DNA of 64,000 nucleotides from JAGNLA01 sp964639885 (lineage in GTDB: Bacteria > Caldisericota > Caldisericia > JAAYUI01), in NCBI GenBank assembly GCA_964639885.1, contig CAZXEH010000005.1, positions 1 through 64,000 of the forward strand, written 5' to 3'. A program made the translations under genes and the position numbers. Shown here piece after piece: positions 24,732 through 33,506 of the stretch (within the stretch, counting starts at the first letter, position 1; the number at the start of each line of letters is the position of its first letter). The notes below the pieces were generated by a model. The model was not told the origin of the DNA and made no database searches. It was given only the letters and a program-made list of their open reading frames with translations.

Positions 24732-26888
24732 TCAATATGCTTCTTTGTACCAGTAGGCAGCGTTCCAACTTGTAGGCTTATTGGAACCGGTTGGCTTGTA
24801 GTTCTCAAGGTCGAGTGGGCAAACCGTTATAGCCACTGGATTGTACATTGGAAGATGCGGAAGTTCTTCGCACCATATTTCAAGTTCGCGATCAATCAGG
24901 TCCTGGAGTTTTGCATCTGGGATTTCCTTGTCCATCTCCATGCAAATCTTCTCATGTTCTACTCCACCCTTCCAACCAACAAGGTTTTGTCCTGCCCAGT
25001 TATTGTCGGCAGTAGGAATCTGCTTTTCCATGAACAGGTCAGCCGAAGGTCTGATCGGATTAGAAACCCAGGCGAATGTTATCATCTCCCACTCATGCCT
25101 TACAAGGCTCTGCCCAAGAAGCTCCTTGCTTGTAACAGGTGTTGGGATTATTTTGAGGCCGATACGGCTGTACATGATCTTCATCTGCTCAGCCATTTGT
25201 ATGGCCGATGGATTCTCTGATGATGTTTTGAACTTGAAGCTGAATGGCTTGCCCGGATCGCCGTTAAGGCACCTGATCATCTCGCCACCAACCTTGGTAA
25301 GCTTCCAGCCCGCCTCTTCAAGCAACTGTTCAGCTTTTTTCGGGTTGTACTCATATCTTTTGATTTTGTCGGGATTGTAGAACTTTGACTTTGGAGACAT
25401 CCAGCTGTCGGCTACCGTATAGAGACCCTGGTTTACAACCTTGTTCATCTCTTCCCTGTCCAGGGCGTAAAGCATAGCCTGCCTGACCCTCTTGTCACCA
25501 AAAACCCACTTGAGTCCTGGCTTGTCTGGTTCTTTTGGGTCCTTGTCAAACAGGTTGAGATCAACGTGACTCCACTGTGTGGCATCAACAATAACGATCT
25601 TGTAGTCAGGGAGTTTGTCTTTCAGGTCTTTGTAGTCGTTTGGAGTAATGCCGGCACAATCGACCGATCTCGCTTCAAGATTGAGTCTGACGGTATTCTG
25701 ATCTGACATGAAACGGACGATAATCTTTCCGATCAACGGTTGTGAATAGATTGCATATGGATTTGGCGTAAATTCGAGGTGATCGCCCCTGTCCCATTTT
25801 GCAAGTCTGTATGGGCCATTGTTGAAATTGATGAAGTCTTCCCTCGTGTTGAAATCCTGCGGAGCCGTAAACAAATCCTGTTCAAAAACGGACTTGTAGG
25901 TATCGCCCCATCCCCATGACGCATAAGTGTAGACTTCGTTATATGTGATTTCAACCGTGTATCTGTCAATCTTTTTGATGTTGTCAACTTTCCAGATGCC
26001 TGATTTCGAGATTGCCTGGATGCGTGGTACAACTGAAACTCTCATGGAGAAAAGGTAATCATCAGCAGTCACTTCGTGAAGTTTTTGAGCTTCACCGTCA
26101 TACATTGGACAATTGTAGAGACCTTTTCTGATGTGGTATGTGACAACTTCCTTGTCGCGACCAGAGGCTGGGTCTTTGATTATCTTTATGTCACCATTAT
26201 CAACTGAGGGAACCCTTGTCAGCTGGAACGGGTAAAGTGTTGCGTCATCTCCAAACGAAACGTCTCCTCCCCAGGATGCGAAAGTGTTGATGTATGAGGT
26301 AGCCATGGCTGAGGTTGTATAAGGGTTAAGGGTTTCCGGTTCGTTTGTTGTAACGATTGTCAGCTGCTGGTTCGGGTCGGTGTTGGGCGGATATTTGACG
26401 TGATAGGCAAGGTAGGCCAGTTCGGCATAAGTCATTGGCTTGTCCCATGCCGTAAGTCTGCCTTTCTTGTACGTGAGCAGGTTGTATTTGGGCCTGTAGG
26501 CAAGGTTGAAGTAGGGGACGTATTCTTTTGGAATGGTCAGTTCGTCATTGCTCATACACCAGGCAACATCGTCAAACTGTTTGACATCTTCAGCCCATTT
26601 GCCATTGTCAATGACAGCCTTGATGATTGCTGCCCTGGCAAGTGGTTTTGTTGCATCAAGCGTCGAACTTTTGCCAAGAACATTGTCTAGAGTGCTCACA
26701 ATTGTTGCACCGTCGACATCCTTGTCCCAGAGACCCTTGTCGGCTTCAGGCATCACCTTCTCAGAAACCAGCTTCTCAATGTATTTCTGTGCCCAGTGAG
26801 GTCTGTCCAGAGCTGAGACGGACTGGCAAACGATGGCAAAAATGGCCACAATTGCCAAAATTGTAAGTGTCAATGAAATTTTTCTCAT
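24732..26888 (-). CDS. Large oligopeptide-binding protein with S-layer-homology-like N-terminus
   Basis: 718 residues from ATG 26888 (GGAAGGAG upstream). It is a close paralogue of the product of 22223-24388 along its whole length: signal peptide, SLH-like module (HWAQKYIEKLVSEKVM, and RLTAWDKPMTYAELAYLAY), then the family 5 binding fold (TTNEPETLNPYTTSAMATS, RVRQAMLYALDREEMNK). Shared blocks such as WCMSNDELTIP are identical. It is the first gene of the transport cluster and is followed by a strong terminator. Duplicated binding proteins normally widen the range of peptides taken up. Confidence 0.88.
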   Translation of the reverse strand: MRKISLTLTILAIVAIFAIVCQSVSALDRPHWAQKYIEKLVSEKVMPEADKGLWDKDVDGATIVSTLDNVLGKSSTLDATKPLARAAIIKAVIDNGKWAEDVKQFDDVAWCMSNDELTIPKEYVPYFNLAYRPKYNLLTYKKGRLTAWDKPMTYAELAYLAYHVKYPPNTDPNQQLTIVTTNEPETLNPYTTSAMATSYINTFASWGGDVSFGDDATLYPFQLTRVPSVDNGDIKIIKDPASGRDKEVVTYHIRKGLYNCPMYDGEAQKLHEVTADDYLFSMRVSVVPRIQAISKSGIWKVDNIKKIDRYTVEITYNEVYTYASWGWGDTYKSVFEQDLFTAPQDFNTREDFINFNNGPYRLAKWDRGDHLEFTPNPYAIYSQPLIGKIIVRFMSDQNTVRLNLEARSVDCAGITPNDYKDLKDKLPDYKIVIVDATQWSHVDLNLFDKDPKEPDKPGLKWVFGDKRVRQAMLYALDREEMNKVVNQGLYTVADSWMSPKSKFYNPDKIKRYEYNPKKAEQLLEEAGWKLTKVGGEMIRCLNGDPGKPFSFKFKTSSENPSAIQMAEQMKIMYSRIGLKIIPTPVTSKELLGQSLVRHEWEMITFAWVSNPIRPSADLFMEKQIPTADNNWAGQNLVGWKGGVEHEKICMEMDKEIPDAKLQDLIDRELEIWCEELPHLPMYNPVAITVCPLDLENYKPTGSNKPTSWNAAYWYKEAY

Positions 26889-26977
26889 GAAACTCCTTCC
26901 ATTTGTCAAAGTGTATTTGTGCCCTTTTGATTTACAGGAAGGATAATAAACCGTTTAATATTAAAATGGAATAGCCT

Positions 26978-27910
26978 CTACCAGACCGGAACAGGGATGC
27001 TCCAGTGTCCGGCAATGCGGATCTCCGGTGACAACCTGACATTGAACCTGTCGTAGACAGTGTCTGCAACCATTTTCATAAGCATCAGTGCCTCTTTTGA
27101 ATCATTTGAGCCAAGGTTTACCAGAAAATTAGCGTGGAGTTTTGAAATTTCGATCCCACCAACACCCTTGCCCTTCAGGCCAGCATCTTCGATGAGCTTT
27201 CCTGCGAAGCCAGCAGGAGGATTTCTGAAGGCGCATCCTGCATTCGGCAGGTTGTAAGGTTGTGACCCTGTACGGTAGCCCTTGAGGATGTTGACTCTGG
27301 AAACCAGTTTTTCATACTCGGTTTTAGCCAGCCTGAATCTTACCTGGTCGATCATTCCGCCTGACTGGAGAGCGATTGAAGTCCTGTAGTCAAATCTCAT
27401 CTGGTCATGATCCAGAACGTGTTTTTCACCTGTGGGCGAGATGTAGCCTACCTCAAAAACCGCACGGCTGATGTAGTTGTTGTGGGTGCCGGTGTTCATT
27501 GCCACAGCACCGCCAACTGTCCCAGGAATCCTTGTCAAAAATTCAATTCCTTCAAGGCTTCTTGCAATCGAGAGGTCGACGGCTTCATCAAGCAAAAAAC
27601 CTGAACCACACCTGACAGAATCATCATCTGCCTCGACCCACCTGAACTTTTCTCCGATGCAGGCAACCACTCCACGAACGCCAAGATCGCCAACGAGCAG
27701 GTTTGTGCCTGAACCTATTGTCAGAACCGGTATGCCGTTTCTGGAACAGAACCTGAAAATTTCGGCAACATCATCGGAATCTTCAGGAAAAACCAAGGCA
27801 TCTGCCGGGCCACCGAGTCTGAATGATGTGTGCAGATGCATCGGTTCGCCAAAGAGAACCTTACCCCTGATTATCGAAGTGATCGAAGACAGGGTCTGAT
27901 TGATGATCAT
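26978..27910 (-). CDS. murB: UDP-N-acetylenolpyruvoylglucosamine reductase
   Basis: 310 residues. FAD- and NADPH-dependent reduction of enolpyruvyl-UDP-GlcNAc to UDP-MurNAc, the second committed step of peptidoglycan synthesis. FAD-domain motifs are TSFRLGGPAD, LTIGSGTNLLVGD and IPGTVGGAVAMNTG. The C-terminal part has NAGCAFRNPP, with the catalytic Ser replaced by Cys as in many Gram-positive-type MurBs, then AGKLIEDAGLKG and HANFLVN. It is last in the murD-ftsW-murG-murC-murB run, 16 bases after murC. Confidence 0.95.
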   Translation of the reverse strand: MIINQTLSSITSIIRGKVLFGEPMHLHTSFRLGGPADALVFPEDSDDVAEIFRFCSRNGIPVLTIGSGTNLLVGDLGVRGVVACIGEKFRWVEADDDSVRCGSGFLLDEAVDLSIARSLEGIEFLTRIPGTVGGAVAMNTGTHNNYISRAVFEVGYISPTGEKHVLDHDQMRFDYRTSIALQSGGMIDQVRFRLAKTEYEKLVSRVNILKGYRTGSQPYNLPNAGCAFRNPPAGFAGKLIEDAGLKGKGVGGIEISKLHANFLVNLGSNDSKEALMLMKMVADTVYDRFNVRLSPEIRIAGHWSIPVPVW

Positions 27911-27926
27911 ATGAAATGAATGCTGC

Positions 27927-29336
27927 TCAGGCCAGGAGATCGAGAATCGGTTGCGCCAGTTCTCTCACGGTTTGTGGGCCAGAGAAGTAGATGATCTCGT
28001 CTTTTTTTATGCCAGCTTTTACCTGTGCAGGGACATCGCCGATCTTTGGAACCAGAACAATGTCCATGTCAGGGTTTGCTTCCTTTATTGTCTTTGCCAG
28101 CACGTTGATGTCTGAACCCCAAAGGTTGTCCTCGCCCGACGGATTGATCTCGGTTATGATCACTCTGTTGGCATAACGCACGGCTGCGCTGTATTCCTTC
28201 GGAAGATAGAACACCCTTGAGTATCTCATCGGCTGAAGCACAAGGCAGATCGGGTTTTCCGGGTAGTAAGACCTGATGGTTTCAAGCCCTCTGATCATTG
28301 CAGTTGGATGGTGCGAGTAATCATCGTATACAGGATGCCCGCCTGAAACGCCCATGAGTTCGATTCTCCTCTGTGTTCCAGGAAAATTAGCAAGCTCAGG
28401 TATTGCATCCTTCGGCTCGATTCCAACCTTGACCAGCGAGGCGATAGAGGCAAGCGCATTGATAACATTGTGTGCACCTGGAACCTGTAGCTTCATCTTG
28501 CCGGCAAGCTCGCCTTTCCAAAAAACGTCAGTCTCAGAGCAGAGATTGTAGCCATCACGGAAAAATTTCGTCTCTCCAGCTCTCAGATGCGCCTGAACCG
28601 ATCTTCCAAAGGTGATGACATTTTTGAAGTGCGTGAGGTTGATTGAAAGCACGTTCTTGTCGTCAGCATTCAGGATTTGCCATCCACCCCTGTCAAGCGA
28701 CTGCTGTGCATACTTTTCCATGTCAGCTACAAGGTTCTTGATGTCGAAATTGAAGTTTTCCATGTGGTCGTTGTCGATGTTGCCAACAATTGCAATGTCG
28801 ACATCGAAGTGAAGGAAGCTGTGGTCGTGTTCATCTGTTTCGATGATGAAGACCTTGCCGTCTGTCCATTCGGCCTGGTCTTTGTTTGCAAGGTAGGGTG
28901 AGCCGAAATAGTAAGTTGGGTTCAGACCCTTCTTCATGCAGATGTGGGTTGCCATGGCTGTCGACGTGGTTTTTCCATGTGTTCCAGCAACGCCGATTAC
29001 AGTTTTCCCCCTTGTGAGCATCTTGAATGCGTCTGCCCTGTGATATATCGGGATTCCGCGTCTTCTCGCCTCTTCAAGCTCAGGGTTGTTCTGCCTGATC
29101 GCCGTTGAATAGACAATCATGACTGGATTTTTCAAATGTTTTGGATCGTTTCCATTTCCAACAACCATGCCCTTGTTTATCAAGTCCTTGATTGCAGGCC
29201 TGTCAAAATCAGTGTCGGAGCCGGTAACCTTGAAGCCTTTGCCCCAATAGAGCAAGGCCAGTCCACGCATTCCGGCACCACCAATGCCGACCAGATGAAT
29301 CTCTGATCCGGCAGGAAGCGAATTGATGTCGTTCAT
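27927..29336 (-). CDS. murC: UDP-N-acetylmuramate--L-alanine ligase
   Basis: 469 residues from ATG 29336, overlapping the murG stop by four bases. An upstream frame to 29390 lies inside murG and is not needed. Mur-ligase domains in order: Rossmann domain with VGIGGAGMRGLA, the ATP-binding GVAGTHGKTTSTAMA, central HDHSFLHFD and NIDNDHMENF, and C-terminal YDDYSHHPTAMIRGL. It attaches the first peptide residue (L-Ala) to UDP-MurNAc. Confidence 0.95.
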   Translation of the reverse strand: MNDINSLPAGSEIHLVGIGGAGMRGLALLYWGKGFKVTGSDTDFDRPAIKDLINKGMVVGNGNDPKHLKNPVMIVYSTAIRQNNPELEEARRRGIPIYHRADAFKMLTRGKTVIGVAGTHGKTTSTAMATHICMKKGLNPTYYFGSPYLANKDQAEWTDGKVFIIETDEHDHSFLHFDVDIAIVGNIDNDHMENFNFDIKNLVADMEKYAQQSLDRGGWQILNADDKNVLSINLTHFKNVITFGRSVQAHLRAGETKFFRDGYNLCSETDVFWKGELAGKMKLQVPGAHNVINALASIASLVKVGIEPKDAIPELANFPGTQRRIELMGVSGGHPVYDDYSHHPTAMIRGLETIRSYYPENPICLVLQPMRYSRVFYLPKEYSAAVRYANRVIITEINPSGEDNLWGSDINVLAKTIKEANPDMDIVLVPKIGDVPAQVKAGIKKDEIIYFSGPQTVRELAQPILDLLA

Positions 29337-30388
29337 AGCAACACCTCCACTATGTTTGCGATGTTTTTTGCAGCTTTTGAATGCAGGCAATCCTGAGGTT
29401 TTCTAGCAATCTTCAAGCTTTCCTCAATTGCGCCCTGAAGCATCAGTAGCGCCTCAGATTCAGTCAAAACCCTGCACGAACGTTTCTTTCTCAGGTACAT
29501 GGCATTGAGCCACTGGTGATTCCCGATCGATTCACGCTTTGGTATCAGAACCGATGGGATGCCGAAACATTCAAGCTCGGAAACGGTCATCGCACCTGAC
29601 CTGTTGATAGAAACATCAGTCACAGCATAAGCTTTATCCATCTGGGTCAAATAGTCAATAACTTGCACATTATGCAAATTTAACTCACTGACACTTTTCT
29701 GCACACTTTCATACATCAGTTTACCTGTGATGATCAGCCACTGACGATCAGAATTGGCAATAAATTCAACTGGAAGCGATAGAAAAGCCTGGTAAACAGA
29801 TCTGGCTCCTCTTGAACCACCAAACACAAGGATCGTTATTTTGTTCGGATCAAGGCCGAAAAACTTGTAGTCGTCATCCGTTTTTGGTTGCAGCTCACAC
29901 CATCTGATCGGGTTTCCAACAACCTCGATTTTTGTTTTTCGCTTGAAACCAATTGTCCCTTCAAAACCTGTCATGATAACATCTGCAAACCGTTCGAGCA
30001 ACTTGTTGGCTTTGCCGGCCACAGCGTTCTGTTCGTGAATGAGAACAGGGATGTGTCTCTTTCTGGCGGTCACAACCAGCGGTACTGAAGCATAGCTGCC
30101 CATGCCGATAACAACCTTTGGCTTCAGCTCTTTTATAAGGGCATCGGCCTGTCTCGAACCCTTCATGTAATTGCTCAGGAATTTGATGAATTTAACTGGA
30201 TTTGCGCCTGGTGGAGAAGCTGTTACCTGCCTGACCTCAAAGCCAAGCTCTTTCGATCTTTCAAGCTCCTGTCCGTCTCCTACGAGCACCGGTCGGTGTC
30301 CCCTGTTTAAAAGTTCTCTGGCAATCTGCGTTGCCGGAAGGACATGCCCGCCGGTTCCGCCAGCGCCGATAAAAATCACATCAGCCAT
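29333..30388 (-). CDS. murG: UDP-N-acetylglucosamine transferase MurG
   Basis: 351 residues, GT28 family, acting at the inner membrane face to convert lipid I to lipid II. Signatures are GAGGTGGHVLPATQIA at the N-terminus, GMGSYASVPLV, HEQNAVAGKANK, FGGSRGARSV and INRSGAMTVSELECFGIPSVLIP in the donor-binding half. It overlaps ftsW by eight bases. Confidence 0.95.
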   Translation of the reverse strand: MADVIFIGAGGTGGHVLPATQIARELLNRGHRPVLVGDGQELERSKELGFEVRQVTASPPGANPVKFIKFLSNYMKGSRQADALIKELKPKVVIGMGSYASVPLVVTARKRHIPVLIHEQNAVAGKANKLLERFADVIMTGFEGTIGFKRKTKIEVVGNPIRWCELQPKTDDDYKFFGLDPNKITILVFGGSRGARSVYQAFLSLPVEFIANSDRQWLIITGKLMYESVQKSVSELNLHNVQVIDYLTQMDKAYAVTDVSINRSGAMTVSELECFGIPSVLIPKRESIGNHQWLNAMYLRKKRSCRVLTESEALLMLQGAIEESLKIARKPQDCLHSKAAKNIANIVEVLL

Positions 30389-31691
30389 TTTGAATCTCCA
30401 AATTGCGTTCTTTCCATGAAATCTTGTCTATGGCAAGCAGTATACCCACTTCAGCCAGTGAAACAATGAGCGATGAGCCACCGGATGAGATAAACGGCAG
30501 CGTGAGTCCGGTTGTTGGCAGCAGGCCAACGACAACACCGGTGTTTATGAATGCCTGGAAGCCGATATGGATGGCAATTCCAAGTGCAACCAGATAGTTG
30601 AACATGTTTGTTGTTCTGGCAGCAATCTTTACAGCCTGGAACACAAAAATGCCAAATAGAATCAGCACAAGGATGGCGCCAAGCAATCCCAGCTCCTCTA
30701 CCACAAGCGAATAAATGAAGTCGTTGCTCATTTCCGGCAGCTGGTTTGTGAATTTCATCTGGCCGTTGAACAGCCCTTTTCCAAAGAAACCACCGTAGCT
30801 TATCGCCACAAGGGATTGGTAAAGCTGCCAGCCCGAAGTCTGCCAGTTACCGATTGGATCAAGGAATCCCTTGAACCTGTCGATGATGTACGAGCCTTTT
30901 CCGAGCACCAGGAGCAATGTGCCAAGCCCAAGCGACACCGAAGAAATGGCTATCAGTCCAAACACTGGCGCACCTGAGAGGAAGAACTGGACAACAAAGA
31001 TGGCCAGCATGACCATTATCGCTCCCATGTCAGGCTCAAGGAATATCAGCAGGAGCGGGATTCCAAACATGAAGAACAGTTGGAAGGTGTCAGCGAATTT
31101 TATGGATTTTGCATCCCTTGTAGAAAAATAATTTGCAACGATGAGGATTGTTGCCAACTTTGCAAGCTCGGACGGCTGGAACGTGAACGAACCGATCCTG
31201 ATCCATTGATGTGAAACAAAGGCCTGAACACCCATTCCAGGCACAAAAACCAGCATGAGCAGGATGATTGCGACCAGATACAACGGGTAGACCATGTTCT
31301 TGATGAAACCGGTTCCAAGCCTGAACAGGATGTATCCAGCACCGGCTCCAATGAAGAAGCTGATTAACTGCCTTAAAAACATTGAACCAGGCGACGGAAT
31401 TTTGCCAAGATAGGCTTCGCCCATCGCTGCCGAATAGATCATCAGGAGACCGATTGCCACCAACGCAGCCACAACCGTCAACAGGCGGCTGTCAGGAACC
31501 CAGTTTCTCCGGGGCTTCCTTTCTGACCTGACTGGTGAAGCAATCTCCGCGCTCTTCATATCCGCTGAACTGGTCGAAGCTTGCGCAGGCTGGGGAGAGG
31601 AGGACGGCTTCGCCGGCTTTCGCTTCAGTGATAGCCAGGGAAATCGCCTCTTTTTGGTTTTTGACTGTGACAAATCTTGTAAATCCGCCAT
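30381..31691 (-). CDS. ftsW: FtsW/RodA-family lipid II polymerase, start uncertain
   Basis: Up to 436 residues. Ten or so membrane helices carry the SEDS-family signatures HQWIRIGSFTFQPSELAKLA, FLEPDMGA, AISYGGFFGKGLFNG and TGLTLPFISSGGSS. It is a septal glycan polymerase working with a class B PBP, placed as usual between murD and murG. The start is unclear. ATG 31691 overlaps murD by 200 bases and adds a basic, Pro/Ser-rich tail (GAGG site 12 bases upstream). ATG 31559 overlaps by 68 bases. No start lies after the murD stop without cutting into helix one, except a TTG close to 31480. Confidence 0.9.
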   Translation of the reverse strand: MADLQDLSQSKTKKRRFPWLSLKRKPAKPSSSPQPAQASTSSADMKSAEIASPVRSERKPRRNWVPDSRLLTVVAALVAIGLLMIYSAAMGEAYLGKIPSPGSMFLRQLISFFIGAGAGYILFRLGTGFIKNMVYPLYLVAIILLMLVFVPGMGVQAFVSHQWIRIGSFTFQPSELAKLATILIVANYFSTRDAKSIKFADTFQLFFMFGIPLLLIFLEPDMGAIMVMLAIFVVQFFLSGAPVFGLIAISSVSLGLGTLLLVLGKGSYIIDRFKGFLDPIGNWQTSGWQLYQSLVAISYGGFFGKGLFNGQMKFTNQLPEMSNDFIYSLVVEELGLLGAILVLILFGIFVFQAVKIAARTTNMFNYLVALGIAIHIGFQAFINTGVVVGLLPTTGLTLPFISSGGSSLIVSLAEVGILLAIDKISWKERNLEIQNG

Positions 31692-32841
31692 TTTTTAAGG
31701 CTTCCTCGATTCTTGGGGCTGTCTGGCCGTGAACAATGGCCAGCCTTACGTCGCCCATATCCTTTGGAAGTACTGTGAAATCAGAACCTTTTTCCGATCC
31801 ACCAAGAATCAGTACGAATGGCCCAGGAAGTGCGTGAAGGGCGAGGATTGTTGCCGAAGGCTTGGTGGCTTTTGAATCGTTGATGAATCTTACGCCATTC
31901 CACACACCGACGAGTTCAAGACGGTTGTGGAGTGGCACAAAATCTGTTGCAGATTGGATTGCTAGTATGGGATCAAGTCCAAATGCTGTAACGGCAAGGC
32001 TTGCAGCCATGAGGTTCATGGCGTTGAACCAGCCGAAAACCTTGTAATCCTTCATGTCAGCTGACTTTATGCCAAACAGATGGATTGACTGGCCATCAAA
32101 GAAGGCGTCGGTTTTGGGATGACTCATTGAGAAGTAGAGAGGCTTTGCGGTGGTTTTCTCGGATAATGCACCGCTCCATTCATCATCCCTGTTTAGCACT
32201 ACCAGGTCATCCTTACCCATGTAAACCATCATCTTCTCTTTGAGCCTGGAATACTCGATCATGGTTCCATGCCTGTTGAGGTGGTCTTCTGCAAGGTTTG
32301 TGAACACTGCTGATTTGGGTTTGAAGGTGTCCATCAGCTCGCACTGGAACGATGAAACCTCTATCGAAAGCACGTCTTCCGGCTTGCTGTCAAAAACGTA
32401 GTTGCTCAACGGGTCGCCGATGTTGCCAACCGCCTTTGATCTGATGCCAGCCTTGTTCAGCATATAGGCAATCAAACCTGTAGTGGTCGACTTTCCAGAG
32501 GTTCCAGTGACGGCGGCGTAAGGGCAGGACAGCATTTCAGCAGCCATGTCAAGTTCGCCCCTGACACCGATTCCTTTCATCCTGGCTTTCATCACAACAG
32601 GATTGTCGTGGGGAATTCCTGGAGAAACGACCATGAAATCAGCATCATAAACCCTGTCAGAGTGACCGCCCAGTTCAAAGGGCAAACCCAAAGACTCGAT
32701 GCCTTCAGGATTTCCGGAGTCAGAGCAGAAAACCTGTGCGCCAATTGCTGACATGAGTTTTGCTACAGCCTGACCTGATTTGGCCATTCCAAGAACAGTG
32801 ACCTTCTTGCCTGAGAAAATCTTTGCCTTGTCTTGATTCAC
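31492..32841 (-). CDS. murD: UDP-N-acetylmuramoylalanine--D-glutamate ligase
   Basis: 449 residues. Motifs are VTVLGMAKSGQAVAKL, AVTGTSGKSTTTGLIA (ATP loop), NLAEDHLNRHG and FINDSKATKPSATILAL, and the C-terminal LLSPACASFDQFSGYEERGDCF. It adds D-Glu to UDP-MurNAc-L-Ala. It is first in the wall-synthesis run, whose promoter region (32842-32978) also drives the plus-strand gene at 32979. Confidence 0.95.
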   Translation of the reverse strand: MNQDKAKIFSGKKVTVLGMAKSGQAVAKLMSAIGAQVFCSDSGNPEGIESLGLPFELGGHSDRVYDADFMVVSPGIPHDNPVVMKARMKGIGVRGELDMAAEMLSCPYAAVTGTSGKSTTTGLIAYMLNKAGIRSKAVGNIGDPLSNYVFDSKPEDVLSIEVSSFQCELMDTFKPKSAVFTNLAEDHLNRHGTMIEYSRLKEKMMVYMGKDDLVVLNRDDEWSGALSEKTTAKPLYFSMSHPKTDAFFDGQSIHLFGIKSADMKDYKVFGWFNAMNLMAASLAVTAFGLDPILAIQSATDFVPLHNRLELVGVWNGVRFINDSKATKPSATILALHALPGPFVLILGGSEKGSDFTVLPKDMGDVRLAIVHGQTAPRIEEALKNGGFTRFVTVKNQKEAISLAITEAKAGEAVLLSPACASFDQFSGYEERGDCFTSQVRKEAPEKLGS

Positions 32842-32935
32842 GCTTTAAACTTACAGCCAATGCACAGCTTTTTCAACCCCCCGCCAGGTCGCAGGAGAAC
32901 AAACCTTGTCTGTTGTTGGCACTTGTCCGCTTGAA

Positions 32936-32963
32936 TTGACAACAATGAAACAAAACCTAAAAT
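32936..32963 (+). promoter_or_regulatory. Promoter for the hexapeptide-repeat gene operon
   Basis: TTGACA (32936-32941), a 16-base spacer, TAAAAT (32958-32963) and 15 bases to the ATG. No Shine-Dalgarno is visible, so the leader is very short. Confidence 0.55.
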
Positions 32964-32978
32964 CTAAAAACCGTAACC

Positions 32979-33506
32979 ATGATTGAAACCTTTGAGGGCA
33001 AAAGCCCGACAATAGATAAAGAGTCATTCATCCACCCATCATCAACAATAATCGGCCATGCCACCCTTGCATCCAAGGTTTCCGTCTGGCCCGGAGCAGT
33101 TGTCAGAGCCGACGTGAGCACAGCGACGATAGGCGAGCTCTCCAATATTCAGGACAACGCCTGCATCCATGTTGACTCAGGATGTCCAACCACACTGGGC
33201 AAGGGCGTGACAGTCGGTCACGGTGCAATGCTCCATGCCTGCATTGTTGAAGATTTTTCACTGATCGGTATCGGTGCCATCGTGCTGGACAAGGCACAGA
33301 TAGGCCACCATTCCATAATTGCAGCCGGAACGCTCATCCCACCCGGCAAAATCATTCCCCCTAATTCAATGGTGATGGGTTCCCCTGGAAAGGTAGTCAG
33401 AGAACTAACCAAGGCGGAAGCAGATCACCTGGAAGACCATGCCAGAAACTACTGGAAACTGGCGGAAAGATTTATCACTGGAGGAGCAAATGGCAAAGAA
33501 TCTTAA
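32979..33506 (+). CDS. Gamma-carbonic-anhydrase-like hexapeptide-repeat protein
   Basis: 175 residues. Left-handed beta-helix repeats (VSVWPGAVVRADV, IGELSNIQDNACIHVD, VTVGHGAMLHACIVED, IGIGAIVLD) as in the YrdA/PaaY/CaiE branch, with the metal-binding His residues in IHVD and GHGAMLHAC. The C-terminal helix (LTKAEADHLEDHARNYWKLAERF) closes the trimer. It may hydrate CO2, but many members act as acyl transferases or have no known activity. It overlaps the permease gene by 17 bases. Confidence 0.85.
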   Translation: MIETFEGKSPTIDKESFIHPSSTIIGHATLASKVSVWPGAVVRADVSTATIGELSNIQDNACIHVDSGCPTTLGKGVTVGHGAMLHACIVEDFSLIGIGAIVLDKAQIGHHSIIAAGTLIPPGKIIPPNSMVMGSPGKVVRELTKAEADHLEDHARNYWKLAERFITGGANGKES

